Assembly: GCA_013289665.1 (NCBI GenBank)
Contig: JABCZN010000001.1
Location: 434,001-498,000 of the forward strand
Direction of reading: 5' to 3'
Length of the DNA stretch: 64,000 nucleotides
From: Acidobacteriota bacterium
GTDB lineage: Bacteria > Acidobacteriota > Terriglobia > Acidiferrales > UBA7541
The notes under the pieces were generated by a model. It saw only the letters and a list, made by a program, of their open reading frames with translations. It did no database searches and was not told the origin of the DNA. A program made the translations under genes and the position numbers. Below, in pieces: positions 59,204 to 64,000 of the stretch. Position 1 is the stretch's first letter, and each line of letters begins with the position of its first letter.

Positions 59204-61789
59204 TCATTGCGCCCGCGCGATCACCAGCGTCAAATCATCCGCCTGGCTCGCGCCGCTGAACTGTTCGACTTCGTCCAGGATCACAGCGAGCATTTCCTTC
59301 ACCGGGAGTTGCGGTTGCGCGCGCACAATCTTCTGCAAGCGCGATTCGCCGAACTCCTCACCCGCCTGGCTTGGCGCTTCGGTGACCCCGTCGGTGTAGA
59401 TCACCAGCACGTCTCCCGGCCCAAGCGAGACTTTCTTAACCTCGCAACTCCAGTTTGTGAACAGTCCCAGAACCGTTGCGGTGGCTCCCAGCCTCTCGAT
59501 GGCCCCATTCGCGCGCAATAGCAGCGGAGGATTGTGCCCGCAATTGGCATAGCGCAGGCAGTGATTCGCGTCGTCGTAATCGGCGTAGAAAAGCGTGGCG
59601 TAGCTATCCTCCGGCGTATTGTCGAAAAACAGGCGGTTGACCGACTGCAACAACAGGTGCGGGTCTTCGAGCGCAACCATGTACCGGCTGCGAAGATTCG
59701 CCTGCAGGTTCGCCATCAGCAGCGCCGCGGCAATGCCTTTGCCGGAAATGTCCGCCAGCACGATGCCCAGGCGCCCCGTACCCAGGTCCAGAAAGTCGTA
59801 ATAATCGCCGCCGACCACGCGAGCCTGGATGCACGCGCCCGTATATTGCAGCGTCTGGAGCGGCGGCAGAAATTGCGGAAACAGCCGCGACTGCACTTCG
59901 CGCGCAATCTCCATGTCGCGCGCCACGCGGCGGTCCACTTCCATCCGCTCCGCCATTTTCTCGGCGAGGCCGAAATTCTCAATCGCGATGCCGGCCTGGC
60001 TGGCAACAGAATCGAGCAAGCGCTTGTCTTCGCTCGAATACGGCTCTTCCGAAAGCCGCTGCCCCAGCACCAGCAAACCCGAAAGCTGCCCGGCATGATC
60101 CAGGATCGGCACCAAGCATTCCGGTGCCAGGGGGGCCAGCACACCGAGATCTTCCATCCCCGCCTCGCCGGGGAGCGGCACGTCCCAGGATTTCCCGCGG
60201 AGTGTCAGCAGCGCAAGCGTCATCTGGCCGGTGGAGAGCGCCTCCGCCCTAGGCGGAATTGTCCCGCACTCCGCGATCAACTTCGAGTCGCCCGCGGCAA
60301 AGTAGCAGACAAAGTGTTTCGGGTGCAGCGCTTTCTCCAGGTGCTGCCGCAATAATTCCGCCAGCTCGCCCCGGCTGGTCACGGTGCGCGCCTTCTCGGC
60401 AAGATCCTGCAATATGACGCGGGCGTCGTAGGCGCTGCGGAAAAAAGCGCGGTCGATGCGCTGCGTCCCGCGTTTCACCAAAGGCGCCGACGCCCACACC
60501 AGCGCAATCCCAAACATCGCGCTAAACATCATTCCCGCCCTGGGGTTGGGCTGAAAAAACCGGGACAGCGTGTGAGAGAAGAAGGCGATCGCGGAAAAGG
60601 CCACCACGAAAAGCAAAACGGTGAATCCTCGCTGCACCAGGAAGTACCGCGCGCTGCGCCGCAGCAGCACAGGGATTTCCATCACCCGGTGCTTAACCAC
60701 GGCGTAACCGAACGAAAGGGGATAGAGCGCGCAGATAATAATCAGAATTGCGTTGACCCAAAAAGAAGGGCGATACTCCGTGAACGCCATTGCCGCGCGC
60801 TCGACGATAATCGGCAGAACGCCAACTACGGTGCCCCAGAGAATCACGCGGGATTTGCGGCGCACGACAGGATCGGAACTCCCGGCCAGCGCATTCCCGC
60901 CCAGCGAAATAAGCCCGAGCGTCAGGAACAGGTAGTTCCCATACATCAACGACAAACGAACGGATTCGCCGGCGTGGTCGCCGAACACGCCTGCCGCGAC
61001 CCCCGGCGCGCCCAGGTCGCCAATCACCGCACCTTCCGCTGCCATGCCAAGCCCAAAAAGAAGGGCTACCCATTTCAACCATCCGAAGCGGCGATCCAAA
61101 GGCGAGCGGGCGGGGAACACCGCAAAAAAGATATAGAAAAGAGGGCAAAGCATTGAGGAGAAAATCCCCTGATAGGCGACGGCGAAGGAACGCAGGGCCG
61201 GACTCATGACCACCTCATGAGAAAAACCTGGGACCGCCACAAATCCGCAGAACAGGGAAGCAAGCAGCCACGCATTCGGATCGTTCAGCCGAAGAAAAAG
61301 GACCGTCAAGCCGACCAGCAGAAAGAGAACAGGGAAAGATCGCATCACCTGCACGGCGGAAGATTTCGCCAGACCCTCGGGCGGCGCGCCCTTGGGGCAG
61401 AAGCGAAAGTTGCAGTGCAGTTCGACCGGGTTTGCCTGGTGTGCGCGCAGGACGGTCAACACGACGCTGTCGCCGGGCTTGCCACGAGCATAGGCGTCAT
61501 CGTACGGGGCGGATGTGATCAGCGGCTGTCCGTTAACGCCGATAATCTGATCGCCGGCCCGCAAGCCGCCGCGTTCCGCCGGGCTATCCGGCACGACGTC
61601 TCCCACCTTGATCGAATGGCTTCGCTTATCGAACTGCTCGTTGTGGGAATTGTTAAAACCCAGCTCCACCAACGGACCCGGCGTGCGCTCCAGGTACATC
61701 CACAGGCAAGCGTAAAATATGGCCGCCGCTGCGAAGGCGGTCGCCAGTGTCAGGAGCAATCGATGGGGTAGTGAGTACCAGCGCAACAT
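59204..61789 (-). CDS. PDZ-membrane-GAF-SpoIIE (PP2C) phosphatase
   Basis: An 861-residue multi-domain signalling protein. In order: a membrane helix (about 10-32), a PDZ domain (about 55-120; VPDSPAERGGLRAGDQIIGV), about seven membrane helices (about 145-440), a GAF domain (about 475-635) and a PP2C SpoIIE-type domain (about 650-861). The latter has VVGGDYYDFLDLGTGRLGIV, LADISGKGIAA, YTDGVTEA and ADDLTLVIAR. RsbU/SpoIIE phosphatases act on anti-anti-sigma factors. No anti-sigma gene is nearby. The ATG at 61789 is preferred over a TTG at 61855. It is convergent with yhaM. Confidence 0.88.
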   Translation of the reverse strand: MLRWYSLPHRLLLTLATAFAAAAIFYACLWMYLERTPGPLVELGFNNSHNEQFDKRSHSIKVGDVVPDSPAERGGLRAGDQIIGVNGQPLITSAPYDDAYARGKPGDSVVLTVLRAHQANPVELHCNFRFCPKGAPPEGLAKSSAVQVMRSFPVLFLLVGLTVLFLRLNDPNAWLLASLFCGFVAVPGFSHEVVMSPALRSFAVAYQGIFSSMLCPLFYIFFAVFPARSPLDRRFGWLKWVALLFGLGMAAEGAVIGDLGAPGVAAGVFGDHAGESVRLSLMYGNYLFLTLGLISLGGNALAGSSDPVVRRKSRVILWGTVVGVLPIIVERAAMAFTEYRPSFWVNAILIIICALYPLSFGYAVVKHRVMEIPVLLRRSARYFLVQRGFTVLLFVVAFSAIAFFSHTLSRFFQPNPRAGMMFSAMFGIALVWASAPLVKRGTQRIDRAFFRSAYDARVILQDLAEKARTVTSRGELAELLRQHLEKALHPKHFVCYFAAGDSKLIAECGTIPPRAEALSTGQMTLALLTLRGKSWDVPLPGEAGMEDLGVLAPLAPECLVPILDHAGQLSGLLVLGQRLSEEPYSSEDKRLLDSVASQAGIAIENFGLAEKMAERMEVDRRVARDMEIAREVQSRLFPQFLPPLQTLQYTGACIQARVVGGDYYDFLDLGTGRLGIVLADISGKGIAAALLMANLQANLRSRYMVALEDPHLLLQSVNRLFFDNTPEDSYATLFYADYDDANHCLRYANCGHNPPLLLRANGAIERLGATATVLGLFTNWSCEVKKVSLGPGDVLVIYTDGVTEAPSQAGEEFGESRLQKIVRAQPQLPVKEMLAVILDEVEQFSGASQADDLTLVIARAQ

Positions 61790-61931
61790 TTTGGCTTGGG
61801 ACTTCAAGTATTCTGCTCTGAATGGCAGCGTACGATTAGCGGGGGCGGCAGTCAATCATGCACCGGCTCATCTTCGGAACATCCTGGGACACCAACTGCC
61901 GTTGCCTGATAAACTGAATGATGAAGCTGCC

Positions 61932-62972
61932 ATGATACCCGCCGAATACAAAGTTCGCGACCTCGCCATCCGTCCGGCGACCATCCTTGCGCCCATGGCG
62001 GGCGTAACGGATACCCTGTTTAGACGCGTGATTCGCGGGCTGGGAAGCTGCGGATTGCTGATGACTGAGTTTACCAGCTCCGAAGGCATCACCCGCAGCG
62101 CGAAAAAGACACTGCGCTATCTTTTCTTTGAGGAAGACGAGCATCCCATCGCGGCGCAGCTCTTTGGCGCGAATCCGAAAGTGATGGCGGATGCGGCGCG
62201 CATGGTGGAAGACCTCGGCTACGACGCCGTGGACATCAATCTGGGCTGCCCGGCCAAGAAAGTGGTGAAGTGCGGAGGTTCCGGCTTGCTGCGCGAGTTG
62301 CCGCTGCTCGGAGAGATTTTCAAGGATGTCCGTGCTGCCGTGAAGATTCCGCTGACCATCAAGCTCCGCGCGGGTTGGGACGAGAACTCGATCGTAGCGG
62401 TGGAAGTAGTGAAGATGGCGGAGCAGATTGGCATCGAAGCGGCGGCGATTCATCCGCGCACGCGAGCGCAGGGCTACGCCGGCAAGGCGGACTGGAACAT
62501 TATTGCGGCGGTGAAGCAGGCCGTCAGAATTCCAGTGATTGGCAACGGCGATGTGCAGTCGCCGGAGGACGCCGCGCGCCTGGTGAAGGAAACGGGCTGC
62601 GATGCGGTGATGATTGGACGCGCGGCGGCCACGAATCCGTGGATTTTCCGGCAAATGGAGCAGTACCGCGCGACGGGGCGCTACGACGTGCCCAGCGAAG
62701 AGGACCGCCGACGTTTACTTTCTGGCTACTACCAGAAAATTCTTAACTCAAATCTACCGGACGGCGTGGGCAAAATGAAGCAGTTCGCTTGCTGGTTTAC
62801 TCATAGCGTGGGGAACGGCAGCGAGCTTCGACGAATCGTGCATTCGGCGCGCACTCCTCAGGAAGTGGTCGAGAACGTGGAACGCTTCTTCGCGGAAAAG
62901 AACGCCGGCAGGGGAACACCAGCCCATGAGCCCAGTCAGCCAGAGCATCGCCCGGAAGAGGTCCGAACGTAG
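61932..62972 (+). CDS. dusB: tRNA-dihydrouridine synthase (DusB type)
   Basis: A 346-residue flavoenzyme that reduces uridine to dihydrouridine in tRNA D-loops. LAPMAGVTDTLFRRVI begins the FMN-binding TIM barrel, and NLGCPAKKVVKCGGSGLLRE holds the catalytic Cys (Cys106). IHPRTRAQGYAGKADWNII and VQSPEDAARLVKETGCDAVM follow, then a helical tRNA-binding domain. The ATG at 61932 starts MIPAEYKVRDLAIRPATI; an open frame upstream to 61719 overlaps the SpoIIE gene and is not conserved in style. The 3' end overlaps the next PilZ gene by 47 bp. Confidence 0.93.
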   Translation: MIPAEYKVRDLAIRPATILAPMAGVTDTLFRRVIRGLGSCGLLMTEFTSSEGITRSAKKTLRYLFFEEDEHPIAAQLFGANPKVMADAARMVEDLGYDAVDINLGCPAKKVVKCGGSGLLRELPLLGEIFKDVRAAVKIPLTIKLRAGWDENSIVAVEVVKMAEQIGIEAAAIHPRTRAQGYAGKADWNIIAAVKQAVRIPVIGNGDVQSPEDAARLVKETGCDAVMIGRAAATNPWIFRQMEQYRATGRYDVPSEEDRRRLLSGYYQKILNSNLPDGVGKMKQFACWFTHSVGNGSELRRIVHSARTPQEVVENVERFFAEKNAGRGTPAHEPSQPEHRPEEVRT

Positions 62973-63288
62973 GATTGCGGTCCGCCTGCCATTGCGCGTG
63001 CGCGGCCGCGACGCGCGAGGATTTTCCTTCGAAGAGGATACAGCCAGTGAAAATTTGTGCCGGAGCGGAGCCGCGTTTCGCACGCGGTTCGACGTCGCCA
63101 TCGGCTCAAACCTGGAAATCCGGATCCCCGCACAGGGCGGCGTGCCGCGCCGAGACGGACAGGATTTTGAAACTCAGGGGAAAGTTGTGCATATCAGCGA
63201 GTCTCCGGCGGACGGCGAAAAAGTGGTCGGCGTGCAGTTTGTCGGCCCGCGCTTCCAACGGATGTTTCGCTCCGAATCTGTGTATTAA
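62926..63288 (+). CDS. PilZ-domain protein
   Basis: A 120-residue PilZ-type protein. KRSERRIAVRLPLRVRG has the RxxxR-like N-terminal basic motif. The second motif reads NLCRSG (N-x-C-x-x-G), with Cys in place of the usual Ser, and VVGVQFVGPRFQ ends the barrel. c-di-GMP binding is likely but the Ser change may weaken it. It overlaps the dusB 3' end by 47 bp, so the two are cotranscribed and translation may be coupled. A second, separate PilZ gene lies at 23528-23911. Confidence 0.8.
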   Translation: MSPVSQSIARKRSERRIAVRLPLRVRGRDARGFSFEEDTASENLCRSGAAFRTRFDVAIGSNLEIRIPAQGGVPRRDGQDFETQGKVVHISESPADGEKVVGVQFVGPRFQRMFRSESVY

Positions 63289-63409
63289 GATTTCCTCCGC
63301 GCTAGCAAGAAAAACAATTACAAGCCGTTCAACACTTCAGCTGCGTTGCGATCCTGGGGATATCTGGCGAGGATATCCGAACGGACCCAACACTGTGTCC
63401 TTCTACAGA

Positions 63410-63470
63410 CTGAAAGGTGAGGTCCTTCGGGGCTCAAACTGCGCGCCCTTCAGGATGACAACTTCTTAAA
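63410..63470. repeat. CTTCAGGATGACA-type intergenic repeat
   Basis: GAAAGGTGAGGTCCTTCGGG then GCTCAAACTGCGCGCCCTTC and AGGATGACAAC. An inverted relative TGTCATCCTGAAGCC is at 34803-34820. It lies between the PilZ gene and the rsmI end. Confidence 0.4.
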
Positions 63471-63489
63471 AGATTGAATAAGTACAGAA

Positions 63490-63999
63490 CTAATCCGCTT
63501 CCGGGGAATTTTCGTCGAGCAATTGGCGGTAGGCGTCGCGGCGCGTGATACCGCGTTCCCTGGCGGCGAGCTTCAGGGCTTCCTTGCGGTCCAGCTTCGC
63601 CTGGTGCATCAATTCCTCAACGCGAGCGGCGAGGGATTGCGCCGTGTCCACTTGGGCGCCAGGTGAGCCTGTTTCCGGTGGTCCGAGGATCAAAGTGATT
63701 TCGCCTTTCGCTGCGTGTTCTTCGAGCGATTGCACTAATGCGAACAGCGTGCCGCGGCGAAATTCCTCGTGGATTTTTGTCACTTCGCGCGCCAGGCAGG
63801 CCGGGCGGTCGCCCAGAATCGCCAGTGCATCGGCAATCGTTTCCGCGATGCGATGCGGCGCTTCATAGAGGATGATGGTCCGGTTTTCGATGCGCAGATG
63901 TTCGAGCGCGCGGCGGCGTTCGCTCGAGCGGGCCGGCAGGAATCCCAGGAAAAGAAACTCTTCATTCGGCAGCCCCGACGCGGCAAGCGCCGTGAGCAA
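63490..63999 (-). CDS. rsmI: 16S rRNA 2'-O-methyltransferase RsmI, 5'-truncated by the window edge
   Basis: The C-terminal 169 residues of RsmI, which methylates C1402 of 16S rRNA. GLPNEEFLFLGFLPARSSER, TIILYEAPHRIAETIADALA, AREVTKIHEEFRRGTL and GEITLILGP are characteristic of the tetrapyrrole-methylase fold of this family. The SAM-binding N-terminus lies beyond base 64000. The C-terminal tail has QAKLDRKEALKLAARERGI. The start cannot be seen. Confidence 0.93.
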   Translation of the reverse strand: MLTALAASGLPNEEFLFLGFLPARSSERRRALEHLRIENRTIILYEAPHRIAETIADALAILGDRPACLAREVTKIHEEFRRGTLFALVQSLEEHAAKGEITLILGPPETGSPGAQVDTAQSLAARVEELMHQAKLDRKEALKLAARERGITRRDAYRQLLDENSPEAD

Positions 64000-64000
64000 C

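Noticed and set aside
1..64000. CRISPR array, phage or insertion sequence
   Set aside because: No regularly spaced direct repeats, integrase, transposase or phage structural gene was seen. Repeats found are short palindromic elements.

Overview
This is a 64-kb, GC-rich, gene-dense chromosomal segment, most likely from an acidobacterium (Acidobacteriota, probably the Terriglobia/Koribacter-like side). That placement is an inference from gene families: exported TldD/TldE-like proteins, a PDZ-membrane-GAF-SpoIIE phosphatase, YXWGXW, Ysc84/SYLF and carboxypeptidase-regulatory-like secreted proteins, a small CPHRH/CLDCG zinc-ribbon protein, and CHAD plus Ppx/GppA genes. It also rests on an abundance of short palindromic intergenic repeats. 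No marker such as 16S rRNA is present. I see no phage, insertion sequence or CRISPR array. One tRNA-Leu(CAA) is present.

Layout. 0-9.3 kb, mostly minus strand: a PASTA membrane protein, an exported TldE/TldD-like pair, a degenerate copy of the 3' end of fmt, a GNAT gene divergent from a TetR regulator with a palindromic operator, then fmt-def-aroC. 9.3-13 kb: intergenic relics, a Sel1-repeat protein, a zinc-ribbon protein, a molbindin and a small molybdopterin-domain protein. 13.0-21.8 kb: mlaE-mlaF-mlaD (lipid transport), two tandem thymidylate-kinase-like genes (the second with Lys to Arg in the P-loop), Ppx/GppA with an HD domain, sixA, and a convergent CHAD protein whose C-terminus is a degenerate copy of the Ppx HD domain. 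22-28 kb: a methyltransferase, tRNA-Leu, PilZ, the RseP-type site-2 protease, a secreted papain-fold-like protein and a hydrolase carrying an EF-hand loop. 28-32 kb: four exported envelope-type proteins on the minus strand. 32-45 kb: Fur, a membrane protein, two RsuA-family pseudouridine synthases (one with its catalytic Asp replaced by Glu), acyl-CoA dehydrogenase, ScpB, a nucleoside hydrolase, a GH2 exo-glucosaminidase-like enzyme, an XRE regulator and an ABC exporter. 45-64 kb: a carboxypeptidase-regulatory-like protein, a Vgb-like propeller, ornithine aminotransferase, a geranylgeranyl-reductase-family flavoprotein, a membrane-fused alpha/beta hydrolase, hldE-C/rfaE2-mfd-surA-yhaM, the SpoIIE phosphatase, dusB-PilZ and the 5'-truncated end of rsmI.

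The 13-21.8 kb block is the most system-like part. It combines an MCE lipid transporter, whose MlaD carries an exact 34-residue repeat, with P-loop kinase paralogues and three protein families (Ppx, SixA, CHAD) that recur around polyphosphate metabolism. The other strong signals are a covarying family of REP-like hairpins, including one inverted doublet; the catalytic-residue replacement in the second RsuA-family enzyme; and a change in strand composition near 45.2 kb. The plus strand is clearly C-rich to the left of that point and balanced or G-leaning to the right.
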